Source: Parvibaculum sp040390855
GTDB lineage: Bacteria; Pseudomonadota; Alphaproteobacteria; Parvibaculales; Parvibaculaceae
Direction of reading: 5' to 3'
Length of the DNA: 64,000 nucleotides
NCBI GenBank assembly: GCA_040390855.1
Contig: JAZJXO010000005.1
Location: 155,207 to 219,206 of the forward strand
The notes beneath the pieces were generated by a model. The model saw only the letters and a program-made list of their open reading frames with translations. It ran no database searches and had not been told where the DNA came from. Below are positions 44,817-53,081 of this stretch, piece after piece. The position numbers and the translations under genes are program-made. Within the stretch, counting starts at the first letter, position 1, and the number at the start of each line of letters is the position of its first letter.

Positions 44817-46349
44817 TCAGTCCATCACGGCGTGTTTGGCCGCTTCTTCCATCGCGGCGGGCGTCATCTCCGGACTGCGCAAGAGATAGACGAGTGGCAC
44901 GATGAGCGCCGTCATATACATCATCAGGCGGAAATCGTTGAGATACGCAATCGCCGCCGCCTGCCGCGTTATCTCGCCGTCGAGAAAAGCCATACCCATC
45001 GGTGAGTTCAGTGAGAGCCCCGCAGGCATCGCCGCTGAGCGGAAGATCGGATTGGTCGGATCGACGCGCTCGGCCATGTTGGCATGATTGATCTGTGTAT
45101 AGTTCGCAACCAACGCTAACGCCGCCGAAATGCCGACGCTGGAGCCGACATTGCGCATCAGGCTGTAAATGCCCGTACCGTCAGCGCGCAAATGCGGCGA
45201 CAGCGTTGCAAAGCTGATCGTGGTCAGCGGCGCGAAGATGAAGCCGAGACCAAAGCCCTGCACAATGCCGGTGATGATGATTGTCCGCTCCGAAACGTCG
45301 AGATTGAACTGCGCCATCTGATAGAGCGAGAATGACGAGAGCGCTAGACCGAAGGCGATGATGTGGCGCATGTCCACGCGGTTGATGATGCGCCCCGCCA
45401 GCATCATCGCTGCCATCGTGCCGATGCCGCGTGGAGCGAGCACCAGACCCGTCGTCGTGACGGGATAACCCATCAGCGTTTCGAGATAAGGCGGCATCAG
45501 CGCCATCGTCGCGTAGAGGACAAGACCGACAATGAACATCATCGTGACGCCGACCACGAGATTGCGGTCTTTGAAAAGGGCCAGATTGATAAAGGGTGTC
45601 TGGGTGGTGAACGAGTGTGTGATGAAGAGATAAAAGGCGAAGGCTGAAAGCAGCGCTTCGAAAATAATCTCGTTCGACGAGAACCAGTCCTCCAGACTGC
45701 CACGGTCGAGCATCAACTGCATGGATGCGACCGCGATGCTGAGAAAGGCAAAACCCATCCAGTCGAACTTGCGTAGAAAGTCGAGTTTCGATTCTGTCAG
45801 TGCAACCATGACGCCGATGAAAGCGAGAATGCCGAAGGGCACATTGATATAGAAAACCCAGCGCCAGCTATAGCTGTCCGTGAGCCAGCCGCCGAGCGCG
45901 GGGCCGACAATCGGCCCCACCATAACGCCGACGCCCCAAAGCGCCATCATCTTGCCGCGCTGGTCCATCGAATAGCTGTCGAGCATGATCGCTTGTGAGA
46001 GCGGCACGAAAGCCGCGCCACATGCACCCTGCAACAGACGGAAGATCACGATCTCCTCCAGCGTCTGCGCCGCGCCGCAGAGCATCGACGTGAGGGTGAA
46101 GCCGATAATGGAAATTGCGAGCAGACGTTTGCGCCCGAAGCGCTGCGACAGGAAACCCGTCGCGGGCGTCGCGATGGCAGCGGCGATAATATAGGAGGTC
46201 AGCACCCAGGCGATCTGGTCCTGCGTCGCCGACATCGTGCCTTGCATATGCGGCAGCGCGACATTGGCGATTGTGGAGTCGAGTGTCTGCATCACGGTCG
46301 CGAGCATGATCGAGCCCGTGACAATGGCTCTCTGGGTGCGGGCGTTCAT
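44817..46349 (-). CDS. emrB: DHA2 family MFS multidrug efflux permease, EmrB/QacA type
   Basis: This 510-residue inner-membrane drug/proton antiporter has the 14-helix DHA2 layout. Motif C and its neighbours are recognisable: MLATVMQTLDSTIANVALPH with the D1 motif LDSTIANVALP, WVLTSYIIAAAIATPATGFL, FGRKRLLAISIIGFTLTSML, and GPIVGPALGGWLTDSYSWRW. It forms a tripartite pump with the EmrA adaptor encoded immediately upstream and an outer-membrane channel (none here). Its ATG overlaps the emrA stop by 4 bp. The MarR gene two genes upstream probably controls it. Confidence 0.92.
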   Translation of the reverse strand: MNARTQRAIVTGSIMLATVMQTLDSTIANVALPHMQGTMSATQDQIAWVLTSYIIAAAIATPATGFLSQRFGRKRLLAISIIGFTLTSMLCGAAQTLEEIVIFRLLQGACGAAFVPLSQAIMLDSYSMDQRGKMMALWGVGVMVGPIVGPALGGWLTDSYSWRWVFYINVPFGILAFIGVMVALTESKLDFLRKFDWMGFAFLSIAVASMQLMLDRGSLEDWFSSNEIIFEALLSAFAFYLFITHSFTTQTPFINLALFKDRNLVVGVTMMFIVGLVLYATMALMPPYLETLMGYPVTTTGLVLAPRGIGTMAAMMLAGRIINRVDMRHIIAFGLALSSFSLYQMAQFNLDVSERTIIITGIVQGFGLGFIFAPLTTISFATLSPHLRADGTGIYSLMRNVGSSVGISAALALVANYTQINHANMAERVDPTNPIFRSAAMPAGLSLNSPMGMAFLDGEITRQAAAIAYLNDFRLMMYMTALIVPLVYLLRSPEMTPAAMEEAAKHAVMD

Positions 46350-47627
46350 TTTGTGTCAGAGCCCGCCGTATCTTTATCAGGGGTAGCCGTATCTTTATCA
46401 GGGGTAGCCGTATCTTTATCAGGGGTAGCCGTATCTTTATNNNNNNNNNNNNNNNNNNNNNNNNNNNNNNNNNNNNNNNNNNNNNNNNNNNNNNNNNNNN
46501 NNNNNNNNNNNNNNNNNNNNNNNNNNNNNNNNNNNNNNNNCAGGGGTAGAATGCGTGTCGACGTTCACTTCCACGCTCATACCGGCGCGAATATCAGGAT
46601 CGCCGTCTTTGTGGATAATCGACAGGCGCACCGGCACGCGCTGCACCACCTTTACCCAGTTGCCGGTTGCGTTCTGTGCGGGCAGCACCGAGAACTCGGA
46701 ACCCGTCGCCTGCGAAATGCTCGCGACGCGTCCCTCCCATGGATGATCGGGATAAGTGTCGACGGTGATTTCCGCCTTCTGGCCGGGATGCACATTTTCA
46801 AGGTCGGTTTCCTTGAAATTGGCTTCCACCCAGACATTGTCCTGCGAGACAATGCTCACAACCGGCGTGCCGACACTGATATTGTCGCCCACCTGCGGCT
46901 GGCGGCCAAGCACACCGTCAAACGGTGCCCGCACTGTTGTCCGCGTAAAGTTCAGCGCTGCGTCATCGCGCAAGGCTTTGGCGCTGACATAGCTTGAATG
47001 GTCTTCCACCGGCGCGTCCGGCTTGCCGTCAAGCGCGGCAATCGACTGGTTGATCGACTGCTTCAGCACCTCGCCGAGCTGCACGGCGGTATCAAGATTG
47101 TGCCGCGCGGAGTCGAGCTTCGATTGGCTGGCCACATTCGTTCTGGCGAGCGAGGCCTGACGGTTGAATTCGCGTGTGTAGAAATCGACATTGGATTTGG
47201 AGAGGTTGAGTTGCGCCATCGTCATCTGATATTTCGCCTGCATGGATTTCACATTGCTCGCCGCCGCCTGTAGCGCGGAGTCCGCTTCCATCAGTTTCAG
47301 TTTGTAAGGTTCGGGGTCGATCTGGAACAGCGGATCGCCAGCCTTCACCGCTTCGTTCTGCTTGACGAAAACCTCGACAATGCGCCCGCTGACATCGGGG
47401 CTCACCGAAACCATGTCGGCTTTGATATAGGCATTGTCCGTGCTCGCCCAGCGCCCGCCGGTCAGATAGACAAAGGCGATGATGAGGACCGCAATCGCAG
47501 GGATCACGATCATCAGAAACTGGCGCAGCGAGACACTATCGCCCGTAATGCTCCGCAAGGCACCGGATACCCGTTGGAAGATAGGGGCCTGCCTGAGCGC
47601 AGACGCCTCCTGAGAGAGATTAGACAT
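46346..47627 (-). CDS. emrA: EmrA/HlyD family membrane-fusion adaptor, interrupted by assembly gap
   Basis: This periplasmic adaptor has one N-terminal membrane helix (FLMIVIPAIAVLIIAFVYLT). A lipoyl/biotinyl-like half-motif follows (DNAYIKADMVSVSPDVSGRI), then an alpha-hairpin rich in Q/S/A, the second lipoyl half (TVRAPFDGVLGRQPQVGDNI) and the beta-barrel (KVVQRVPVRLSIIHKDGDPD). The C-terminal tail is an ATPDKDT repeat split by 100 N bases (46441-46540). As written the length is not a multiple of three. Deleting the N run joins the repeat perfectly and restores an in-frame 393-residue protein ending AGSDTK at the TGA (46346-46348). The real copy number of the repeat is unknown. Confidence 0.88.
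46368..46550. repeat. 21-bp coding tandem repeat with scaffold gap
   Basis: Three complete copies of GTATCTTTATCAGGGGTAGCC run from 46368 to 46430. A fourth starts at 46431 and is cut at 46440 by the N run, and resumes exactly in phase at 46541 (CAGGGGTAG). On the minus strand each unit encodes ATPDKDT in the EmrA tail. Confidence 0.95.
46441..46540. other. Assembly gap (100 N)
   Basis: This is a run of exactly 100 undetermined bases, the usual placeholder for a gap of unknown size. It lies inside the 21-bp tandem repeat, so the true missing length should be a multiple of 21, including zero. Confidence 0.98.
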
Positions 47628-47659
47628 CTTGATTACTCACTTGGAACGCAGCGGGGAGA

Positions 47660-48163
47660 TCACTTGCCGTTCTTGTCGTTGGGATAAAAAGAGTTCGTCA
47701 AGCTGACGGAATGTGTCGGCTGCAACGTGCCGGTATTGGTCCGGATGCGCGTGAGAAGTTCGATCAGCGTGTCGCGTTCCGTTTCGGTGAGGCCCTTCAG
47801 CACCACGGCATAGGTCTCGTCGGCCACATCCCATATCTGTTCGAGCACGGTCTGCGCCTTCTCGGCGAGGAACAGTCGCTGCGCGCGCCGGTCGTTCGGA
47901 TCGGGGCGGCGATGCACGAGGTTCGCTTCCACGAGCTTGTCGATGAACCGCGCGACTGTGATCGGCTGCACATCGAGAAGATCGGATAGCGTCACCTGAT
48001 TGATGCCTTCATTGCGCGACAGATGGGCCAGCGCCCGCCACTGCGCCTGCGTCAGGCCGAGATGCGTCAGCCGCGCATTGAAGATTCGGCGCAACATGCG
48101 GGACGTGTCGCCGACAAGAAAACCGATATTGAGGCCGGGGTTTCGTGCAGGGGTTGTGTTCAT
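47660..48163 (-). CDS. MarR family transcriptional regulator
   Basis: This 167-residue winged-helix repressor has the MarR core: LTHLGLTQAQWRALAHLSRN, the helix-turn-helix INQVTLSDLLDVQPITVARF, then IDKLVEANLVHRRPDPNDRR with the basic wing, and LFLAEKAQTVLEQIWDVADE. It lies 32 bp upstream of emrA and so is the probable local repressor of this emrRAB-like efflux operon. A perfect dyad lies just upstream of its own start. The ATG at 48163 is chosen; a GTG at 48172 is also possible. Confidence 0.88.
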   Translation of the reverse strand: MNTTPARNPGLNIGFLVGDTSRMLRRIFNARLTHLGLTQAQWRALAHLSRNEGINQVTLSDLLDVQPITVARFIDKLVEANLVHRRPDPNDRRAQRLFLAEKAQTVLEQIWDVADETYAVVLKGLTETERDTLIELLTRIRTNTGTLQPTHSVSLTNSFYPNDKNGK

Positions 48164-48184
48164 GCAATCCACTCATCATTTGCG

Positions 48185-48203
48185 GTTAAATATATGATTT
48201 AAC
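48185..48203. promoter_or_regulatory. Candidate MarR operator, perfect 7-5-7 dyad
   Basis: GTTAAAT (48185-48191) and ATTTAAC (48197-48203) are exact inverted repeats around ATATG, centred about 30 bp upstream of the marR start. AT-rich dyads of this size are the usual binding sites of MarR proteins, so autoregulation of marR-emrA-emrB is likely. Confidence 0.6.
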
Positions 48204-48275
48204 AGGCATTTCACCATTGCAAGCTACACTTGTAATAATGAAAGCACTTTATAAGCATTACTTAGTATATCGGGT

Positions 48276-48308
48276 AAAAAGAAACGCCCGCAAGAGGGCG
48301 GGCGTTTC
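48276..48308 (-). terminator. Rho-independent terminator of the acyl-CoA ligase gene
   Basis: GAAACGCCCGC (48281-48291) pairs perfectly with GCGGGCGTTTC (48298-48308). On the minus strand it is followed by TTTTTACCC and lies about 57 bp past the ligase stop. Confidence 0.85.
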
Positions 48309-48364
48309 GAAAACATGCAAAATGATAGGCTTTTTGTCGCAGGTTATGTCCCTGCGGGGGCGCG

Positions 48365-49912
48365 TCAGATGCTCCGCCCCGCCGCCTCCCAGAACGGTGC
48401 TCTGAGCTTGCGCTTGAAAATCTTGCCGGAATCCTCGCGCGGCAGATCGGTGTGAAACTCGACGCGCTTGGGCACTTTGTATCCGGCGATCCGCTCGCGC
48501 AGGAAGGCGCGCACGTCGGCCTCACCAATGTCGGACCCCGGCAATCGCTGCACCACCGCGCAAATCTGCTCGCCATATTCATCGTCGGGAATGCCGAACA
48601 CCGCGCAATCGCTCACGCCGGGCATCTTGTGCAACTCCGCTTCGATTTCGGCGGGATAGATGTTGACGCCGCCAGAAATAATCATGTCCTTGGCGCGGTC
48701 GCAGAGATAGAGAAAGCCGTCTTCATCCAGATAACCGACATCGCCGAGCGTGAACAGCCCAGCTTTTTCCGCTTTGCGGCGCTTTTCATCATCGCCATGG
48801 TAAGTGAAGTCGGGCAGCGAATGCATTCGGCACACCACTTCGCCGGTTGCGCCTCTGGCCAGTTCCTTGCCGTTCTCGTCCAGCACGCGCACATCCGCCG
48901 CGGCAAAAGCCTTGCCGACAGTGCCGGGATGTTTCAGATATTCTTCCGACGTGCAGAAGACGACAGCGCCCGTTTCCGTGCCGCCGTAATATTCAAAAAT
49001 CACCGGCCCCCACCATTCGATCATCGCCTGTTTGACATGAACAGGGCAGGGCGCCGCCGCATGAACCACAAATTTGAGCGACGACAGATCGTATTTTTTC
49101 TTCACATCGTCCGGCAATTTCAAAAGCCGCACAAACATGGTCGGCACCATATGAAGATGCGTGACCTTGTGCTTCTCGATCAGCATCAGCAATTCTTCCG
49201 GATCAAAGCGCGGTTGCAAAATCGCACTCGCGCCGACGCGGAAGGCAAAGAGCCCGTAGCCGTTCGGGGCCGAGTGATACATCGGTCCTGTGATAACAGT
49301 CACCATCTTGGTCGGGTCGCCGTAAGAGGGCGCAAAGCCCATCACATGCCCGATAACTGTCTGCCATGCCAGCGCCTGTTCCGCGTTGGGCCGCGCGCGC
49401 CGCACGCCTTTGGGTTGCCCCGTCGTGCCGGACGTATAGATCATCGTGCCCGGCGCTTCGTTGGGTCCTTTGAGCTTGGGTTGAAACTGCGTCAGCCACT
49501 CGCGCCATAGCGGCACACCGGCGGGCAGTGCGCAGGCCTCTTTCGATAATCCGTAGGCCGACATAATTTCGTCAGGCGTCTCGACCACAAACACAGGCAC
49601 ACCGGCAGGCAGCGCCTTTTTTATCGGATGATACAGGTCGGCATGGATGACAATCGCCTTCGCGCCCGAGTTCTGAAAGATATATGATGCTTCGTCGGAC
49701 GAATTGTGCCAGTTTGCGGGTGTCGAGTACGCGCCGACAAGGCCCGCTGCGACCGACGCTTCAAAAAATGGAAAGTCATTGCGCAGATAAATTGCAACGA
49801 CGTCGCCCGTGCCTATTCCAAGATTTTCAAAACCGCTAGCGGCGCGCGCCGCATTTTCATTCATTTTCGCAATGTCGGCCCTCCGCGTACCCGACAGCAT
49901 CATACCACTCAT
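48365..49912 (-). CDS. Acyl-CoA ligase (ANL superfamily)
   Basis: This 515-residue adenylate-forming ligase has the P-loop MIYTSGTTGQPKGVRRARPN, EYYGGTETGAVVFCTSEEYL, the KAGLFTLGDVGYLDEDGFLY motif, DRAKDMIISGGVNIYPAEIE, and the catalytic lysine near PREDSGKIFKRKLRAPFW. It belongs to the bile-acid/short-chain/medium-chain ligases common next to steroid or cyclic-acid degradation genes, but no such cluster is here. GGGGAGG lies 8 bases ahead of the ATG at 49912. Earlier in-frame starts lack this. Confidence 0.82.
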   Translation of the reverse strand: MSGMMLSGTRRADIAKMNENAARAASGFENLGIGTGDVVAIYLRNDFPFFEASVAAGLVGAYSTPANWHNSSDEASYIFQNSGAKAIVIHADLYHPIKKALPAGVPVFVVETPDEIMSAYGLSKEACALPAGVPLWREWLTQFQPKLKGPNEAPGTMIYTSGTTGQPKGVRRARPNAEQALAWQTVIGHVMGFAPSYGDPTKMVTVITGPMYHSAPNGYGLFAFRVGASAILQPRFDPEELLMLIEKHKVTHLHMVPTMFVRLLKLPDDVKKKYDLSSLKFVVHAAAPCPVHVKQAMIEWWGPVIFEYYGGTETGAVVFCTSEEYLKHPGTVGKAFAAADVRVLDENGKELARGATGEVVCRMHSLPDFTYHGDDEKRRKAEKAGLFTLGDVGYLDEDGFLYLCDRAKDMIISGGVNIYPAEIEAELHKMPGVSDCAVFGIPDDEYGEQICAVVQRLPGSDIGEADVRAFLRERIAGYKVPKRVEFHTDLPREDSGKIFKRKLRAPFWEAAGRSI

Positions 49913-50132
49913 TCGTTCGTCCTCCCCGATCAGCCTTTGTTCTTTTGCAGAACTGTAACAGAACAAGACGTCGGAGAAACTGGAAAATCCATATGTTCGT
50001 CATTTCACGGACACATTCTGAACACACCGCGCCCTGAATATTCTCCCAGGCGAAACGGACAAAAGTTATTTTGCTTTCACAGCGGGGCATTAATAGCCCG
50101 CAACACCAATGCGATTTCAACAGGAGTTCACC

Positions 50133-50285
50133 ATGCGCCTGCTCGTTATAATTTTGCTTGTTCTCATTGTTGTCGGTGCGCTGCCGCATTGGCCCTATAG
50201 CGCGAATTGGGGCTACTACCCCAGCGGCGGTCTCGGCACAGTTCTCGTGATCATTCTCGTGTTGCTTCTGCTCGGCGTCATATGA
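50133..50285 (+). CDS. DUF3309 small membrane protein
   Basis: This is a 50-residue protein made of two hydrophobic segments around a short polar turn. It begins MRLLVIILLVLIVVGALPHW, followed by PYSANWGYYPSGGLGTVLVI and a leucine-rich end. That HWPYSxxWGYxPSGG core is the DUF3309 signature. CAGGAG lies 8 bases ahead of the ATG. The function is unknown. It is often found in stress-related or conditionally expressed small-gene clusters. The lipoprotein gene follows 42 bp later. Confidence 0.85.
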   Translation: MRLLVIILLVLIVVGALPHWPYSANWGYYPSGGLGTVLVIILVLLLLGVI

Positions 50286-50326
50286 CGTTTGCTTTCCACC
50301 TTGGCTTTAAATTAGGAGAAAATATA

Positions 50327-50539
50327 ATGCTTCGTAAAACATTGATCGGTGCGGCTCTCGTCCTTCCGCTGTTCGGCGCGCTTGCCGCCTGTGACGACAA
50401 ACCCAAAGGCGCGGCGGAATCGGCGGGCGAGAAGCTCGACGAGGCCGGTCAGGCGATGAAAGACGCGATTGATCCGCCTGGCCCGGCTGAAGAAACAGGC
50501 CGCAAGATCGACGACGCTCTCACCCCTGAAGACAAATAA
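50327..50539 (+). CDS. Small putative lipoprotein
   Basis: This 70-residue protein has a lipoprotein signal (MLRKTLIGAALVLPLFGALA, with ALAAC as lipobox). The mature part is highly charged and amphipathic (AESAGEKLDEAGQAMKDAID, ETGRKIDDALTPEDK). This resembles entericidin/YtxH-like or water-stress small lipoproteins, but I assign no family. ATTAGGAG lies 8 bases ahead of the ATG. It is followed at once by a strong terminator, so it ends the small operon. Confidence 0.7.
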   Translation: MLRKTLIGAALVLPLFGALAACDDKPKGAAESAGEKLDEAGQAMKDAIDPPGPAEETGRKIDDALTPEDK

Positions 50540-50545
50540 AACAAA

Positions 50546-50574
50546 AGAGCCCGCTTCTCGCCGAAGCGGGCTCT
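50546..50574. terminator. Bidirectional rho-independent terminator
   Basis: AGAGCCCGCTTC (50546-50557) pairs perfectly with GAAGCGGGCTCT (50563-50574) around a 5-base loop. The plus-strand side ends TCTCATTT and the minus-strand side TTTTGTTTTATTT. It lies between the lipoprotein and the convergent PLP enzyme gene. Confidence 0.9.
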
Positions 50575-50593
50575 TCTCATTTGTGCAAAATCT

Positions 50594-51841
50594 TTAGCTG
50601 TAACGCGCTTCTTTTGTCTCGCCCGCTTTGCCGCTGCGCACTTCATCCAGCGCCCATTTCAGATCGGCAAGATAAGTATCAACGACCTGCAAGTGGAACG
50701 GCGACAGCATCAGATGCAGCGACGGCGGTTCCGTTGTGACGCTCGTAAACCAGCCGCGCTCGTAAATCTTCGCCCAGACGGCTAGTGCATCAACCTCGTC
50801 ATGCGTGAAGGCGACGAGGCCAAGCTGCGGCTTGCCCAGCACGCGAAAGCCGAGCGCTCTTACGCCCGCTTCGATCTTCTCGCGCGCCTCCGTCACTTGG
50901 CGGTGCTTGGCGCGATAGCCCTCGACGCCCAGATAACTCATCACCGCCCAGGCCGCCGAGATAGCGCCGCCCGGTCGCGTGCCCGCCAGCGTCGGCGTCA
51001 CCATGCGCCCGCCCGGCCAGTCGCGCACATCGAAGATCATATGCTTGCGCAAGGCGTCCGTGCGGAACAGAACCGTTGACGCGCCCTTGGCGCAATAGCC
51101 GTATTTATGCAGATCCGCCGACATGGACGAGACGCCCGCCACCTCGAAATCAAACGGCGGCACATCGCCCCCGTTCATCCGCACGAAAGGCGCGATATAG
51201 CCGCCGACACAGGCATCCACATGCAGCCACAGTCCCCGTGCTTGGGCGAGGGTACCGAGCTTTTCAATCGGGTCGATGAGGCCATAGGGAAATGTCGGTG
51301 CGGAGCCCGCAATCATAATCGTGTGATCGTCTGCTGCCGCGCCCATCGCCTCGACATCGGCCATATAGTCCGGCATCAGTGCAATGCGTCGCACTTCGAT
51401 TTCCATTACCTTCGCCGCCTTGTCGAAAGCCGGATGTGCGGAGCGCGGTAGCACGACATTGAGTGGACCGGTGAGGCCCTTCACAGCACGCGCATAATCG
51501 CGCGCCGTCTTCATCGCCATAGTGATCGAATCTGTGCCGCCCGATGTGATGTTGCCTGCCGCCCCTTCGGGCGCGTGCAGCAGCGAGAGCCCCATGCCCA
51601 CCACTTCATCTTCCATACGTTTCAAACTGGGGAACGCCGCAGGCCCAAGCCCGTTTTCCGACATGTAAAGCGTATAGGCTTCCTTCTGCACGCGCTCGAC
51701 ATCAGGTCCGGCATTGAACACATAAATCGCCGTTTTACCGTCTCTCCATTTGGCGTCCTTGCCGCCCCGTGCTTGCATATCGGCCCTCAGGCTGTCCCAG
51801 TCCGTTCCCTTGTCGGGCATCTTGATCGGGGGAAGTGTCAT
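50594..51841 (-). CDS. PLP-dependent decarboxylase/lyase (sphingosine-1-phosphate lyase-like)
   Basis: This is a 415-residue fold-type I PLP enzyme of the group II decarboxylase superfamily, close to sphingosine-1-phosphate lyase. Landmarks are GNITSGGTDSITMAMKTARD, the LWLHVDACVGGYIAPFVRMN strand with the PLP-binding aspartate, and the Schiff-base lysine in SMSADLHKYGYCAKGASTVL. The ATG at 51841 starts the conserved part; an earlier in-frame start lies upstream of the divergent enoyl-CoA hydratase and is not convincing. The substrate is uncertain. It stands alone on its strand. Confidence 0.78.
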   Translation of the reverse strand: MTLPPIKMPDKGTDWDSLRADMQARGGKDAKWRDGKTAIYVFNAGPDVERVQKEAYTLYMSENGLGPAAFPSLKRMEDEVVGMGLSLLHAPEGAAGNITSGGTDSITMAMKTARDYARAVKGLTGPLNVVLPRSAHPAFDKAAKVMEIEVRRIALMPDYMADVEAMGAAADDHTIMIAGSAPTFPYGLIDPIEKLGTLAQARGLWLHVDACVGGYIAPFVRMNGGDVPPFDFEVAGVSSMSADLHKYGYCAKGASTVLFRTDALRKHMIFDVRDWPGGRMVTPTLAGTRPGGAISAAWAVMSYLGVEGYRAKHRQVTEAREKIEAGVRALGFRVLGKPQLGLVAFTHDEVDALAVWAKIYERGWFTSVTTEPPSLHLMLSPFHLQVVDTYLADLKWALDEVRSGKAGETKEARYS

Positions 51842-51943
51842 GTCCGGTATTCGTCCTGAAAAATGAAGGCGCCAAAAGTTGGTTGAACTTAGTAAAGTGT
51901 CGCCCAAAAGCAGAAATGCGCAAGGTATAAGGGGAGAGAAAAA

Positions 51944-52792
51944 GTGAGCCGTTACGAAGACATCACTTATGAAGTGAAGGGCCGCACAGGCCTCATCACA
52001 TTGAACCGTCCGGATAAACTGAATGCTTGGACGGTCGCGATGGAAAAAAGCATCAAACGCGCACTTCATGACGCGGTGGAAGACGATACAGTCCGCGTCA
52101 TCGTCATCACAGGCGCAGGCCGCGGCTTCTGCGCGGGCGCAGACATGAAACTCCTTCAGTCGATCCAACCGACGAACAGTGAAGGCCGCGAAACAATCGC
52201 CGCCGTCCGCGAAGAAACATATGATTTCAAAAGCGGTCTGGGGCCGGATGTAAGCCCGCATTACGGTGGCCGCTTCGGCTATTTGTTCCAGATTAGAAAA
52301 CCGATCATCGCCGCGATCAACGGTCCCGTTGCAGGCCTTGGGTTGGTCTTCGCACTTTATGCCGACATGCGCTTTGCCGGCTCTGATTCAAAATTCACAA
52401 CCGCCTTCGCCCCGCGTGGTCTCATCGCCGAACACGGCATCTCATGGCTCCTGCCACGCCTCATCGGCCCCGCCCATGCCCTCGACCTGCTGATGTCGGC
52501 TCGCAAATTCACGGCCACCGAGGCAGAACGCATCGGCCTCGTCAACAAAGTCTTCGCGCAGGACGATTTGATGTCTGCCGTGATGGACTATGCGAGCATA
52601 TTTGCCGAAACCGTCTCGCCCCGCTCCGTGGCCGTGATGAAAGCCCAGATCTGGAAAGCTCTCTCCCAGAACTTTGACGAGGCCATGGAAGTCGGCGACA
52701 GTGAAATGCAAAAAAGTTTTGCGACTACCGACTTCAAAGAAGGCGTCGCCCATTTCGTCGAAAAACGAAAAGCGAATTTCACAGGGAGGTGA
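51944..52792 (+). CDS. Enoyl-CoA hydratase/isomerase family protein
   Basis: This 282-residue crotonase-fold protein begins VKGRTGLITLNRPDKLNAWT. The oxyanion-hole motifs are AGRGFCAGADMKLL and IAAINGPVAGLGLVFALYAD, and the second catalytic glutamate region is FTTAFAPRGLIAEHGISWLL. It could hydrate or isomerise an enoyl-CoA. The start codon is GTG at 51944 after an AGGGGAG leader. It is divergent from the PLP enzyme and ends before a bidirectional terminator shared with the TonB receptor. It could complete a beta-oxidation set with the acyl-CoA ligases and dehydrogenase in the window, but they are not in one operon. Confidence 0.85.
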   Translation: MSRYEDITYEVKGRTGLITLNRPDKLNAWTVAMEKSIKRALHDAVEDDTVRVIVITGAGRGFCAGADMKLLQSIQPTNSEGRETIAAVREETYDFKSGLGPDVSPHYGGRFGYLFQIRKPIIAAINGPVAGLGLVFALYADMRFAGSDSKFTTAFAPRGLIAEHGISWLLPRLIGPAHALDLLMSARKFTATEAERIGLVNKVFAQDDLMSAVMDYASIFAETVSPRSVAVMKAQIWKALSQNFDEAMEVGDSEMQKSFATTDFKEGVAHFVEKRKANFTGR

Positions 52793-53026
52793 GTGTCTCT
52801 TCGGCCCGCCTCACCCCTCCATCCTGCGGGAGAGGACGACCGGATAACTTGGAAACAAATTTCTATCCCCGCCTGATTATTTCTCGGCCCGCCGCATCCT
52901 TGGAACCTGTCAACGAAAAACCAACGATCTCGACATGGAAACACTCGATCTTTTGCAAGAATCGCACGGAATCCGAGCCCCGATCTTGATGTATAACTTG
53001 CCTGTCCCCGCTTTTGCGAGGGCACA

Positions 53027-53064
53027 AAAAAGGGCACGAAGGTCCAACCCCTCGCGCCCTTTTT
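53027..53064. terminator. Bidirectional rho-independent terminator
   Basis: AAAAAGGGCACGA (53027-53039) faces TCGCGCCCTTTTT (53052-53064), with one mismatch. A and T runs on both sides make it usable from either strand. It separates the enoyl-CoA hydratase gene and the TonB receptor gene. Confidence 0.8.
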
Positions 53065-53081
53065 CATTCGTCGTCTGACGA

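Noticed and set aside
46242..46997. Plus-strand frame across the N run
   Set aside because: It is the antisense of emrB/emrA and is joined artificially by the placeholder bases.
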